A DNA stretch of 64,000 bases from Paraburkholderia xenovorans LB400 (GTDB taxonomy: Bacteria; Pseudomonadota; Gammaproteobacteria; Burkholderiales; Burkholderiaceae), in contig NC_007951.1 in the NCBI RefSeq assembly GCF_000013645.1, positions 3,224,001 to 3,288,000 on the forward strand, read 5' to 3'. A program made the position numbers and the translations under genes. The notes beneath the pieces are model-generated. The model did no database searches, was not told the origin of the DNA, and saw nothing but the letters and a program-made list of their open reading frames with translations. This document shows, in pieces, positions 7,841 through 16,385 of this stretch. Position 1 is the first letter of the stretch, and each line of letters opens with the position of its first letter.

Positions 7841-9358
7841 TCACGGCTCGAGATTCAATTCCTGAATCTTGCGCGTAATCGTATTGCGGCCAATGCCGAG
7901 ACGTTCCGCCGCTTCCACCTTGCGGCCGCGCGTGAAATCGAGCGCTTCGCGAATCACCGCCGCTTCGAAGCGGCGCGCGAGTTCGTCCATCACGTCCGCC
8001 GCGTTTTCGCGCAACATGCGCGCGACTTCGGTACGCAAGCCGCCTTCCCAGGCACTGACGGCGGTCGCGACCGGCATGCCGCCCGCTGCGGCCGGATGCA
8101 CCGCGGCACTCGTGCCGTTGACCGGCGCGCCGCCGGCGAGACCCGCCTCACCCGTACCGATCACCCCGCTGCCGCCGCCGGTCAGATCGCTCACGCCGGC
8201 TTGCGCGGGCCCGAGGTCGGGCGGCAGGTCCTTGATCTCGATGGTCTGCGCGGGCGCCATCACCGTGAGCCAATTGGCGAGGTTCTCCAACTGACGCACG
8301 TTGCCCGGAAACGGCAGCGACGCGAGATAGGCCAGCGCTTCTTCAGACACGCGCTTCGGTTCGACGCCGAGATCACGCGCGCTCTTTTGCAGGAAGTGAC
8401 GCGTGAGCAGCGGAATGTCTTCGCTGCGCTCGCGCAAGGCGGGCAAACGCAAGCGGATCACATTGAGGCGGTGATACAAGTCCTCACGGAACAGCCCCTG
8501 ACGTACGCGCGATTCGAGATTCTGGTGCGTCGCCGCGATCACGCGCACGTTGGCGCGCAACGGATTGTGTCCGCCGACGCGATAGAACTGTCCGTCCGAC
8601 AGCACGCGCAGCAGACGCGTCTGCAAATCGAACGGCATGTCGCCGATTTCGTCGAGAAACAGCGTGCCGTTCTCGGCCTGCTCGAAACGCCCCTGGCGCA
8701 TGGCCTGTGCGCCGGTGAAGGCGCCGCGCTCATGGCCGAACAATTCGGATTCCAACAGATCCTTCGGAATCGCCGCGGTGTTCAGCGCGATGAAGGGACC
8801 GTTCGCGCGTGGGCTATGTCGGTGCAACGCACGCGCGACCAGTTCCTTCCCGGTGCCTGATTCGCCGGTAATGAGCACGGTTGCCGCAGAATGGGACAAA
8901 CGGCCGATCGCACGGAACATGTCCTGCATGGCCGGCGCCTGGCCGAGCATTTCCGGTGCTTCGGTAACGCGCTCGTCCCACGTCTGTTCGCCGCGCATGC
9001 TTTCGTCCACCGCGCGGCGAATCAGTTCGACCGCCTTGTCGACGTCGAACGGCTTGGCGAGGTATTCGAACGCGCCGCCCTGGAATGCGGCGACCGCGCT
9101 GTCCAGATCCGAGAACGCCGTCATGATGATGACGGGCAAGCCCGGCACCTTGTCACGAACGGTTTGCAGCAATTCGAGTCCGGAGCCGCCGGGCATCCTG
9201 ATGTCGGACACCAGCACCTGCGGACTGTCGTGATCGAGCGCGGCCGACGCCTCGCGCACGTTCGCGAAGCTGCGGGTCGCGAAGTTTTCGCGGGCCAGTG
9301 CTTTTTCGAGCACCCAGCGAATCGATTGATCGTCGTCTACTATCCAGATCGGCTTCAT
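7841..9358 (-). CDS. glnG: Nitrogen regulation response regulator NtrC
   Basis: 505 residues with the three expected domains. A receiver domain has Asp52 as phosphoacceptor (LVSDIRMPGGSG). A sigma-54-activating AAA+ domain has Walker A GESGTGKE (165-172) and the ESELFGHERGAFTGA loop that contacts sigma-54. The C-terminal Fis-type helix-turn-helix ends in RKVEAAERLGIGRNTITRKIQ. A Gly/Ala/Pro-rich linker of about 60 residues precedes the DNA-binding part and is longer than in enterics. NtrC activates glnA and other nitrogen-scavenging genes when phosphorylated by NtrB. It follows glnL by 35 bases and is probably co-transcribed with it; glnA upstream may contribute read-through. Confidence 0.96.
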   Translation of the reverse strand: MKPIWIVDDDQSIRWVLEKALARENFATRSFANVREASAALDHDSPQVLVSDIRMPGGSGLELLQTVRDKVPGLPVIIMTAFSDLDSAVAAFQGGAFEYLAKPFDVDKAVELIRRAVDESMRGEQTWDERVTEAPEMLGQAPAMQDMFRAIGRLSHSAATVLITGESGTGKELVARALHRHSPRANGPFIALNTAAIPKDLLESELFGHERGAFTGAQAMRQGRFEQAENGTLFLDEIGDMPFDLQTRLLRVLSDGQFYRVGGHNPLRANVRVIAATHQNLESRVRQGLFREDLYHRLNVIRLRLPALRERSEDIPLLTRHFLQKSARDLGVEPKRVSEEALAYLASLPFPGNVRQLENLANWLTVMAPAQTIEIKDLPPDLGPAQAGVSDLTGGGSGVIGTGEAGLAGGAPVNGTSAAVHPAAAGGMPVATAVSAWEGGLRTEVARMLRENAADVMDELARRFEAAVIREALDFTRGRKVEAAERLGIGRNTITRKIQELNLEP

Positions 9359-9393
9359 ATAGGTCGGTCAGAAGTCTTCAAATACGCGTGGGG

Positions 9394-10536
9394 TTAGCAG
9401 TCGAGCGGCAGCAGAATCTGAAACTCGGTGTGACCCGGGCGGCTATCCACTTCGATCAGACCGTCGTGTTGTTGCACGAAAGTCTGCGCAAGCGTCAGTC
9501 CGAGACCGCTACCGTCCTCGCGCCCCGACACGAGCGGATAGAAAATGCGGTCACGGATTTCTTCGGGAATGCCCGGGCCGTTGTCTGTGATATGCAAGTC
9601 CAATGCCAGCTTACATAAGCGTTTCGACACCGTAATCTTGCGGGCAACGCGGGTGCGCAATTCGATCCGCGCATCGCCTTGCGAAATACGTTCGCGCAAC
9701 GCTTCGGCCGCGTTGCGCACGATGTTCAGGAGCGCCTGGATCAGTTGCTCCTTGTCGCCGCGCAGGTCCGGCACGCTCACGTCGTAATCGCGCTCGATGG
9801 TGAGGCCGCGCGGAAACTCCGCGAGAATCACCTGGCGCACGCGTTCGCACACTTCGTGAATATTCACGTCGCCGACGATATGCGGATGACGGTGCGGTTC
9901 GAGCAAACGGTCAACCAGCGTTTGCAGCCGGTCCGATTCCTTGATGATCACCTGCGTGTACTCGCGCAGTTCGTCACGCTGACGCTCGCCGAGTTCGAAC
10001 TCGAGCAGTTGCGCCGCGCCGCGAATCCCGCCGAGCGGGTTCTTGATCTCGTGCGCGAGATTGCGGATCAGTTGCTTGTTGACCGCCGTGAGGTCGTTGA
10101 TGCGCTCCTCGCGGTCGGTGCGTAAATGCCGTTCGTTCTCGAACAGTTCGAGCAGCACATAGTCTTGCGCGCTTTCCAGAAAACCCACGATCGCGTGCAC
10201 ATGCAGCGGTTCGTGGCCCGGACGTTCGAGCACGGCGTCCAGATGCGTGGCATGAAAGCGGTGAGCGGCGATCGCGGAAATGGTCGCGACCAGTTCGTCG
10301 GCATTCGAGAAGATGTGCGGCCACGCCATTTGCGTCAGTTGCCGGCGCGAGAGCTCCAGCATCGACTCCGCCGACGGGTTCGCAAACGCGACGCGCAGCG
10401 TGCGCTTTTCGAGCACCAGCACGACTGTCGGCAACGCCTCGAAGCCCGGCAGCAAACCGGAGCTGACGAGTTGGGCGTCGTCCGAGAGTGTCGGCTCGTG
10501 CGTTTTCCTTGCCTTGATCAGATTCTTAAGAACCAT
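9394..10536 (-). CDS. glnL: Nitrogen regulation sensor kinase NtrB
   Basis: 380 residues: an N-terminal PAS-like sensor (about 30-140), a dimerisation/phosphoacceptor helix with His162 in NLAHEIKNPLGGIRG, and an ATP-binding domain with N-box DDLHITDNGPGIP-type and G-box DGSGLGLTLAQ motifs. There are no membrane segments, as expected for cytosolic NtrB controlled by the PII protein. It phosphorylates NtrC under nitrogen limitation and dephosphorylates it in excess. It lies downstream of glnA, separated by a strong terminator, so it probably has its own start within 10537-10640 plus some read-through. Confidence 0.95.
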   Translation of the reverse strand: MVLKNLIKARKTHEPTLSDDAQLVSSGLLPGFEALPTVVLVLEKRTLRVAFANPSAESMLELSRRQLTQMAWPHIFSNADELVATISAIAAHRFHATHLDAVLERPGHEPLHVHAIVGFLESAQDYVLLELFENERHLRTDREERINDLTAVNKQLIRNLAHEIKNPLGGIRGAAQLLEFELGERQRDELREYTQVIIKESDRLQTLVDRLLEPHRHPHIVGDVNIHEVCERVRQVILAEFPRGLTIERDYDVSVPDLRGDKEQLIQALLNIVRNAAEALRERISQGDARIELRTRVARKITVSKRLCKLALDLHITDNGPGIPEEIRDRIFYPLVSGREDGSGLGLTLAQTFVQQHDGLIEVDSRPGHTEFQILLPLDC

Positions 10537-10641
10537 CTTGCAGTCTGGCCGATATGAGATGGTGATAAATCAGGTAGTCCGCCTGCTGTCCTGCTTGATA
10601 ACGATAACAATACGACGCAAACGTTGTGCTCGGCCTTAACG

Positions 10642-10667
10642 AAAAAGGGACGGCGCCGCCGTCCCTT
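10642..10667 (-). terminator. Terminator after glnA
   Basis: On the minus strand AAGGGACGG and CCGTCCCTT pair almost perfectly around GCGG/CGC, followed by TTTTTCG. It lies 65 bases beyond the glnA stop and separates glnA from glnL, so most glnA transcripts should end here. Confidence 0.85.
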
Positions 10668-10731
10668 CGTGACCGATCGCGAGCGTCGGGCAAAGCACTT
10701 CGCCGTGTAAAGGGCGAAGCGCCATTGCCGC

Positions 10732-12147
10732 TTACAGCGAGTAGTACATTTCGAATTCGATCGGGTGCACCGACTGACGATAGCGTTGCAGCTCGCCCGT
10801 CTTCAGTTCGATGTACGCGTCGAGCATCGAATCCGTGAACACGCCACCGCGCGTCAGGAATTCGCGGTCCGCGTCGAGCGAGTCCAGAGCCTGGTCGAGG
10901 CCGGCGCACACGGTCGGGATCTTTGCATCCTCTTCCGGCGGCAGGTCGTACAGGTTCTTGTCGGCGGCTTCGCCCGGGTGAATCTTGTTCTGCACGCCGT
11001 CCAGACCCGCCATCATCAGCGCGGAGAAGCACAGGTATGGATTCGCCATCGGATCCGGGAAGCGCGTTTCGATACGGCGGCCCTTCGGGTTCGACACGTG
11101 CGGAATACGGATCGAGGCCGAGCGGTTGCGAGCCGAGTAAGCCAGCTTGACCGGTGCTTCGAAGTGCGGCACGAGGCGCTTGTACGAGTTGGTCGACGGG
11201 TTCGTGATCGCGTTCAGCGCGCGAGCATGCTTGATGATGCCGCCGATGTAGAACAGCGCGAATTCCGACAGACCCGCGTAACCGTTGCCTGCGAACAGGT
11301 TCGTGCCGTCTTTCCAGATCGACTGGTGAACGTGCATGCCCGAACCGTTATCGCCGACCACCGGCTTCGGCATGAACGTTGCCGTCTTGCCGTACGTGTG
11401 CGCGACGTTGTGGATGATGTACTTCATCTGCTGCAGCCAGTCGGCGCGTTGCACCAGCGTCGAGAACTTCGTGCCGATTTCATTCTGGCCCTGGCCCGCG
11501 ACTTCGTGGTGATGCACTTCGACCGGAATGCCGATCTGTTCGAGCAGCAGACACATTTCCGAACGGATGTCCTGGAACGTGTCGACCGGCGCGACCGGGA
11601 AATAGCCGCCCTTCGTGCCCGGACGGTGGCCGGTGTTGCCGCCTTCGAAGTCGAGTGCCGACGACCACGGTGCTTCTTCCGAACCGATCTTGACGAACGT
11701 GCCCGACTGATCCGTGCCCCACTTGACCGAGTCGAAAATGAAGAATTCGGGTTCCGGACCGAAGAATGCCGTGTCGCCGAGGCCCGTGCTCTTCAGGTAC
11801 GCTTCGGCGCGCTTTGCCAGCGAGCGCGGGTCGCGCTCGTAGCCCTTGCCGTCCGCCGGTTCAACGACGTCGCAGGTCAGCACGAGGGTCGATTCTTCGT
11901 AGAACGGGTCGATGAAGGCCGTGTTCGCGTCCGGGACCAGCAACATGTCCGATGCTTCGATGCCTTTCCAGCCGGCAATCGACGAACCGTCAAACGCATG
12001 GCCGCTTTCGAACTTGTCTTCATCGAATGCCGACACCGGCACCGAAACGTGTTGCTCCTTGCCGCGCGTGTCGGTGAAACGGAAGTCGACAAACTTGACG
12101 TCTTCGTCTTTGACGAGTTGAACGACGTCGGCCACGGATTTACTCAT
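10732..12147 (-). CDS. glnA: Glutamine synthetase type I
   Basis: 471 residues, the standard length of the dodecameric, adenylylatable bacterial enzyme that makes glutamine from glutamate, ammonia and ATP. Landmarks are the DGSSIAGW signature near the N-terminus, [10 protein letters not shown] of the ATP/metal site, and [10 protein letters not shown] with Tyr400 as the adenylylation site. The start has AGGAGA eight bases upstream. A sigma-54 promoter and two NtrC-type sites lie 130-340 bases upstream of the start (see separate entries), so it is nitrogen-controlled at transcription and by adenylylation. Confidence 0.98.
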   Translation of the reverse strand: MSKSVADVVQLVKDEDVKFVDFRFTDTRGKEQHVSVPVSAFDEDKFESGHAFDGSSIAGWKGIEASDMLLVPDANTAFIDPFYEESTLVLTCDVVEPADGKGYERDPRSLAKRAEAYLKSTGLGDTAFFGPEPEFFIFDSVKWGTDQSGTFVKIGSEEAPWSSALDFEGGNTGHRPGTKGGYFPVAPVDTFQDIRSEMCLLLEQIGIPVEVHHHEVAGQGQNEIGTKFSTLVQRADWLQQMKYIIHNVAHTYGKTATFMPKPVVGDNGSGMHVHQSIWKDGTNLFAGNGYAGLSEFALFYIGGIIKHARALNAITNPSTNSYKRLVPHFEAPVKLAYSARNRSASIRIPHVSNPKGRRIETRFPDPMANPYLCFSALMMAGLDGVQNKIHPGEAADKNLYDLPPEEDAKIPTVCAGLDQALDSLDADREFLTRGGVFTDSMLDAYIELKTGELQRYRQSVHPIEFEMYYSL

Positions 12148-12281
12148 AACCTATCTCCTGATTAACGAATTCGGCGGATTCAGCCGCCGCCCAATCTAGC
12201 TGACCCGTCCCGGCACGTCCACCCCTCAATGGGTGAGGACGAAGATAAAAGTCTGCCCGGACAAATCGATCGGCACCAATA

Positions 12282-12298
12282 AAGCAGCTTCTGTGCCA
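12282..12298 (-). promoter_or_regulatory. Sigma-54 promoter of glnA
   Basis: Minus strand TGGCACAGAAGCTGCT. The GG of the -24 element and the GC of the -12 element are exactly ten bases apart, the invariant sigma-54 spacing, and TGGCAC is a perfect -24 box. Transcription would start near 12270, leaving a leader of roughly 120 bases before glnA. Correct orientation and the NtrC-type sites upstream support it. Confidence 0.85.
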
Positions 12299-12397
12299 TG
12301 CATGCGCCAACCCGGCGCAAGACCATGCTGCGCGCGCGTTTGCGGGGAACGGGCGCACCGAACGGCATGCAGCCCCGAATTCTTCGAGGCGGTTCGC

Positions 12398-12412
12398 GCA
12401 CCAGATTTGTGC
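12398..12412. promoter_or_regulatory. NtrC binding site (proximal)
   Basis: GCACCAGATTTGTGC fits the NtrC consensus GCAC-N7-GTGC perfectly in both half sites. It is centred about 130 bases upstream of the predicted glnA start point, within the range of enhancer sites at enteric glnA. Confidence 0.8.
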
Positions 12413-12445
12413 ATTCGCCAAATCGACCCTAGTCACCCTCCTTAT

Positions 12446-12482
12446 TTTGGTGCACATCAGATGTTTTGCACCAAATTTGCGC
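12446..12482. promoter_or_regulatory. NtrC binding site(s) (distal)
   Basis: GCACCAAATTTGCGC at 12468-12482 fits GCAC-N7-GTGC with one mismatch. Just upstream, TTTTGGTGCAC (12446-12455) gives another half site, so TGGTGCA and TGCACCA form a larger inverted repeat. This suggests two NtrC dimers side by side, an arrangement typical of enhancers that nucleate NtrC oligomers. Confidence 0.7.
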
Positions 12483-12588
12483 ATTTCTCCGGTTGCGCCG
12501 TTCGCCCGTTCGCCGCCGTTCGCGGCATGCGTGCGCGCTTCACGCCGCGCGCTAAAATGGTCATTTGGTCCGAAGGAGAGATGCGCTC

Positions 12589-13053
12589 ATGAGTACGCTC
12601 GAACAGTTATACGCAGCCGCGGACAAGCGCCGCGCCGAGAACCAGTTGCCGTACGCGGGCGCGGTATCGCCCGCGGAAGCGTTCGAACTGTTGCAACTCG
12701 ATCCACGGGTACGCCTCGTCGACGTGCGCACCCGCGCCGAACTCGACTGGGTCGGCCGGCCGGTGATCGGCGACGGACAGTACGCGCACGTGGAATGGAC
12801 GCGCTATCCGGGCGCGGTGCCGAATCAGGAATTCCTCCAGCAATTGAACCAGGTCGCCACACCCGACACACCGGTTCTGTTCCTGTGCCGCAGCGCGGCG
12901 CGCTCCAAGCTCGCCGCGATCGCGGCCACCCAGGCCGGCTTCAACAAGGCGTACGACCTGCTGGAAGGCTTCGAAGGCGACAAGGACGGCCAGGGGCATC
13001 GGAAGACGGTGTCGGGATGGTGCTTTCGCGGGTTGCCGTGGATTGGCGCCTAG
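12589..13053 (+). CDS. Rhodanese-like sulfurtransferase
   Basis: 154 residues, one rhodanese domain. The active-site loop is FLCRSAARSK with Cys100 as the persulfide carrier; DVRTRAELDWVGRPV matches the conserved N-terminal part of the fold. It would move sulfane sulfur in the cytosol. The ATG at 12589 is chosen because GAAGGAGAG lies eight bases upstream; another ATG at 12581 is in a different frame. It is divergent from glnA across the NtrC-controlled region, so its expression may also respond to nitrogen. Confidence 0.88.
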   Translation: MSTLEQLYAAADKRRAENQLPYAGAVSPAEAFELLQLDPRVRLVDVRTRAELDWVGRPVIGDGQYAHVEWTRYPGAVPNQEFLQQLNQVATPDTPVLFLCRSAARSKLAAIAATQAGFNKAYDLLEGFEGDKDGQGHRKTVSGWCFRGLPWIGA

Positions 13054-13060
13054 GCGCGTG

Positions 13061-13258
13061 GCGGCTTGATTGCGGCTTGATTGCGGCTTGATTGCGGCTT
13101 GATTGCGGCTTGATTGCTGCTGGTCGTTGCCTGGTCGTTGCCTGGTCGCTGCCTGGTCGCTGCCTGGTCGTTGCCTGGCTGCTGCCTGGTCGTTGCCTGG
13201 CTGCTGCCTGGTCGCTGCCCGGTCGTTGCTTTGCCTCTGCCTGGCTCCTGCCTGATTG
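13061..13258. repeat. 18-unit, 11-bp tandem repeat
   Basis: From 13061 the sequence divides cleanly into eighteen 11-base units. Five are identical GCGGCTTGATT units, and then thirteen variants of CTGCCTGGTCG / TTGCCTGGCTG follow. The period is not a multiple of three, so it is not coding on either strand even though open frames pass through. It lies right after the rhodanese stop and before the terminator of the CinA-like gene. Confidence 0.9.
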
Positions 13259-13400
13259 CCGCGTGCCGCCCGGCTCGTCGAAAACCGGTTCAAGAACGCC
13301 TTGTAGAGGCTCGCGCGTGAAGACGAGAACATCGTCTGCGCCGAATGTGACACGTCGATGATGCGCCGATGCCACCTCCAGACGGACGACGGGCGCGATG

Positions 13401-13423
13401 AAAAACGGGCGCCGCAGCGCCCG
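13401..13423 (-). terminator. Terminator of the CinA-like gene
   Basis: On the minus strand CGGGCGC-TGCG-GCGCCCG is a perfect seven-pair hairpin followed by TTTTT, 27 bases beyond the stop of the CinA-like gene. Confidence 0.85.
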
Positions 13424-13450
13424 AACAGATCTGAACGTATGCCGCGCGGT

Positions 13451-14290
13451 TCAGGCGCGCGGTTTCGCCGCGGCGGCTGCCGCCGCCTCGGGTTCCACGA
13501 TATCGCCGCCCAGCAGATGCACGCCCTCGCGCAGTTTGACGAATGCCGCCGCCACTGCTTCGGGTTCGCCCTTCACGCCCAGGTCGATGTGATGCCGCGC
13601 ATACACGCCGCCGCGTTCCGCATCGCCCACGCTCGGCAGGCTGAAGACCCGCACGCCCGGGAAATCACGTTCGATCTTTTCCATCAGCGGCGTGAGGCGT
13701 GACTCCGGCAACTCGAACACCAGTAGCGACTTCTCCGCGTGCGGCATGGCGTGATGCAGATGCGCGTATTGCGTATCCAGCACCCACTCGATCATCGGCC
13801 ACGCCATGACCGGAAAACCCGGCACGAAGTGATGCTGCCGGATCGAAAAACCCGGGATCTTGTTGTAGCCATTCGGAATGATCGACGCGCCCTGCGGATA
13901 GGTGCCCATATTCAGGCGATGCCGGTTTTCCGGCGAGTCCAGATCGAGCGGCGCCGCGGCGTTCGCCGGATGCATGTCGCGGATGCGCTCCTGAATCAGC
14001 TTCGCGGCCTCCGGATGCAGTTCCAGCGGCACGCCGAGCGCGGCCGCCGCGCATTGACGCGTGTGGTCGTCCGGCGTGGCGCCGATGCCGCCCGTGGAGA
14101 ACACGATGTCTCCCGAGGCGAACGTGCGCCGCAGCGTCGCCGTGATGCGCTCGGGGTCGTCGCCGATGTACTCCGCCCAGCCGAGCGGCAGCCCACGCGC
14201 GCCGAGCAATTCGATAACCTTCGGCAGATGCTTGTCGATCCGCCTGCCCGACAGGATCTCATCGCCGATGATGATGACGCCAAATGCCAT
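13451..14290 (-). CDS. CinA/MoaB-type molybdopterin-binding domain protein
   Basis: 279 residues. The N-terminal half starts MAFGVIIIGDEILSGRRIDKHLP and has FSTGGIGATPDDHT, the MoCF_biosynth/CinA N-terminal signature. The C-terminal half lacks the nicotinamide-nucleotide amidohydrolase domain of full CinA and ends in an alanine-rich tail. Proteins of this short class are often annotated as competence/damage-inducible protein A and may act as pyrophosphatases on nucleotides; the true activity is uncertain. The EI24-family gene lies 30 bases upstream on the same strand, so both are probably one transcript. Confidence 0.85.
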   Translation of the reverse strand: MAFGVIIIGDEILSGRRIDKHLPKVIELLGARGLPLGWAEYIGDDPERITATLRRTFASGDIVFSTGGIGATPDDHTRQCAAAALGVPLELHPEAAKLIQERIRDMHPANAAAPLDLDSPENRHRLNMGTYPQGASIIPNGYNKIPGFSIRQHHFVPGFPVMAWPMIEWVLDTQYAHLHHAMPHAEKSLLVFELPESRLTPLMEKIERDFPGVRVFSLPSVGDAERGGVYARHHIDLGVKGEPEAVAAAFVKLREGVHLLGGDIVEPEAAAAAAAKPRA

Positions 14291-14320
14291 TGCCGCCTCT
14301 TTCGCTTAGTCAGTAATTCA

Positions 14321-15154
14321 TCAGTAGGGAACCGGCGCCGCGTGCCGCACGCCGCCGTGCTCTTCCGCGCGCATGCGTTGCAGCGCGCGCAGACAGTAGT
14401 AGCCGAACCACAGCGCCGAAAACACGAGGATGAACGCATAGATCCAGATCGTCACGGCCGTGACCACCGGAAACAGCACGATCAGCCAGACCGACGACGC
14501 CCACAGCAGCGTGGGCAACGAACCCAGCAGTCCGCTGGCAATGCCGATCAGCAGCAGCGGCAGGCGGAAGCGCCGCACCAGCGCGCGCCGCTCGTCACGC
14601 GTGGCATGCAGCGCGAGCGCGTCGTAGCTCATCACGCGATAGGTGAGCCAGCCCCACAGCAGCGGCGGAATCAGCGCGAAGAACGGCGGTACGAGCCACA
14701 GCGGCAGCGTGACGATCAGCAGCACCAGACACACCAGCGTGGTCCACAACGCCTGCGCGAGGCTACCGTACCACGTTCCGCCGCGGCGCATTTCCAGGCT
14801 GGGGAACTGGCGCGCCGACAGGAAGCGGATCACGGCGGGCATCGACAGCGTGGCGATCAGCAGCAGCACCGTGACGACGATCAGCGGAATCGCCATCGCG
14901 ATCACGATAAACGGCGCGATCGCCGCGTGCAGCGCCGCAAAACCGAGCCAGTCGAACAGATGATAAAGCGTCAGCGTAAACGACCAGCCTTCGAGCCAGG
15001 TGCGGGTCGCGCCGATCAGCGTCTGCCAGGAAAACCACAGGATCACGCCCCACCCGACCGTTGCCGCGAGAAACGGCATGAAGGTCAGCCAGAGCATGCG
15101 CGGGTGGAGCGCGCTTGCGAGCGCGCGTCCGAACGAGCGCAACAGATCATTCAT
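14321..15154 (-). CDS. EI24/CysZ-like multi-pass membrane protein
   Basis: 277 residues from MNDLLRSFGRALASALHPRM. The ATG at 15154 gives the usual N-terminus of this family, although the ribosome binding site is weak. At least six hydrophobic segments are visible, including a MLWLTFMPFLAATVGWGVIL segment, a WLGFAALHAAIAPFIVIAM segment and LWTTLVCLVLLIVTLPLWLV. The EI24 domain includes CysZ, a sulfate permease, but many members in this group have no known substrate. It probably sits in the inner membrane and is transcribed with the CinA-like gene. Confidence 0.8.
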   Translation of the reverse strand: MNDLLRSFGRALASALHPRMLWLTFMPFLAATVGWGVILWFSWQTLIGATRTWLEGWSFTLTLYHLFDWLGFAALHAAIAPFIVIAMAIPLIVVTVLLLIATLSMPAVIRFLSARQFPSLEMRRGGTWYGSLAQALWTTLVCLVLLIVTLPLWLVPPFFALIPPLLWGWLTYRVMSYDALALHATRDERRALVRRFRLPLLLIGIASGLLGSLPTLLWASSVWLIVLFPVVTAVTIWIYAFILVFSALWFGYYCLRALQRMRAEEHGGVRHAAPVPY

Positions 15155-15328
15155 GCGAGCTAGTGCCGGTAAACGAAACGATGGAACAGAAAGAGCCGCG
15201 CGACGAACCGGCGAGGCGGCCCGGCGCCCGTCCCCCAAGGGGACTTTCTGCGCGGCGTGCGCAAAAGTGAACAGGATAAACCACGTGACGCGCCGCCGGG
15301 GAAACCGGCGGCGTGGGAGGATGCGCGC

Positions 15329-16327
15329 TCAAACGGCGGCGGCGTCGTTACTTTCGGTGCGGCGCTTCGGCGACAGGCGCCCGGCAATGCGCACGAAGGC
15401 GAGCCAGTGCTGCGCCCAGAAACCCTCGCCGTAGCGGCGGCCTTCGAGTTGATCGCTGATGCCGGTCGGCTCCATGTCGCGGCTCCAGGAGACGCTGCGA
15501 AACAGCATGTCCCACCACGGAAACAGCACGCCGAAGTTGCAACCGTATTTCAAGCCTTCATGGCCATAACCGATTGCATGATGGCGGCGATGGAAGGTCG
15601 GGCTGACCAGCAGACGCTCGCCCAGCCAGCCGAAGTACAAGCGGATATTCGCGTGCTGCACGCTTTGCGCGAGATTCGTGATCGCCACCAGCACGACGAA
15701 CTGCGACGGCGGCACGCCGATCACCAGCGCGATCACCGCGAAAAACGAAGCCTGTAGCAGATCGTCGAGCAGATGGTTGCGGTCGTCGGACCACAGCGAC
15801 ATCTGCTGCTGGCTGTGGTGCACCGCGTGCAGTTCCCACCACACGCCGATCCGGTGTTCCCAGCGGTGATACCAGTAGCCGGCGAAGTCGAGCACGAGCA
15901 GATACATCACGAACGTGACGAGCGGCTGTGTGGTGACGCCCGGCCACAGATTGTCGAACTCGATATTCGAAATGTTGTGCAGCCGCAGCCACGCCTGCAC
16001 GTTGTCGAAGAACGGCTGCAGCGCGAAGAAAAAGAACAGGTTGAGAATGCCGAGCTTGGCGATCCACGTGTAGATCACGTCGACGCGCACCGCCTTGCGG
16101 TTCTCCCACTGCTCCACCGGACGCAATGCTTCGAGCGGGCGCAGGATCGCGTACATGGCCAGCACTTCGAAGACGCCCACGATCACCCAGTACAGGCTGT
16201 CGTAAGTGTCTTCGTCGTAGTCCATCAGATTGAAGCGGAACAGCAGCGGCTGCACCACGTCGACGTACAGCAGCGTCTGCACGGCTGAGACAAAGCTGTC
16301 GAGGGAGGAAAAGATCAGATGGAACAT
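15329..16327 (-). CDS. Sterol desaturase / fatty acid hydroxylase family protein
   Basis: 332 residues with several membrane segments and the three histidine clusters of the di-iron hydroxylase superfamily: HRWEH (154-158), HAVHH (167-171) and HRRHH (246-250). This membrane superfamily hydroxylates or desaturates lipid substrates with oxygen. In bacteria the substrates are often unknown (ornithine lipids, hopanoids, carotenoids). No lipid gene is adjacent. A GC-rich hairpin without a T tract lies just beyond its stop at about 15290-15313. Confidence 0.9.
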   Translation of the reverse strand: MFHLIFSSLDSFVSAVQTLLYVDVVQPLLFRFNLMDYDEDTYDSLYWVIVGVFEVLAMYAILRPLEALRPVEQWENRKAVRVDVIYTWIAKLGILNLFFFFALQPFFDNVQAWLRLHNISNIEFDNLWPGVTTQPLVTFVMYLLVLDFAGYWYHRWEHRIGVWWELHAVHHSQQQMSLWSDDRNHLLDDLLQASFFAVIALVIGVPPSQFVVLVAITNLAQSVQHANIRLYFGWLGERLLVSPTFHRRHHAIGYGHEGLKYGCNFGVLFPWWDMLFRSVSWSRDMEPTGISDQLEGRRYGEGFWAQHWLAFVRIAGRLSPKRRTESNDAAAV

Positions 16328-16385
16328 GGTGCTGGTCTGTTACTTCATCCGTGACGGTTCGCCTGGTGCGGCATGAGTCCCTGCC

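Noticed and set aside
10765..12165. A 466-codon open frame on the + strand
   Set aside because: Exact antisense of glnA; composition is dominated by Arg and Val and shows no family motif.
13061..13258. Possible CRISPR array
   Set aside because: Units are contiguous 11-mers without spacers, and no cas genes are nearby.
12941..13375. Minus-strand frames with repeated RQRPGSDQA-type peptides
   Set aside because: They are translations of the 11-bp tandem repeat; the period is not a multiple of three and no ribosome binding site is present.
15290..15313. Terminator after the fatty-acid-hydroxylase gene
   Set aside because: A GCCGCCGG/CCGGCGGC hairpin is present but there is no T tract on either side, so termination is unsupported.
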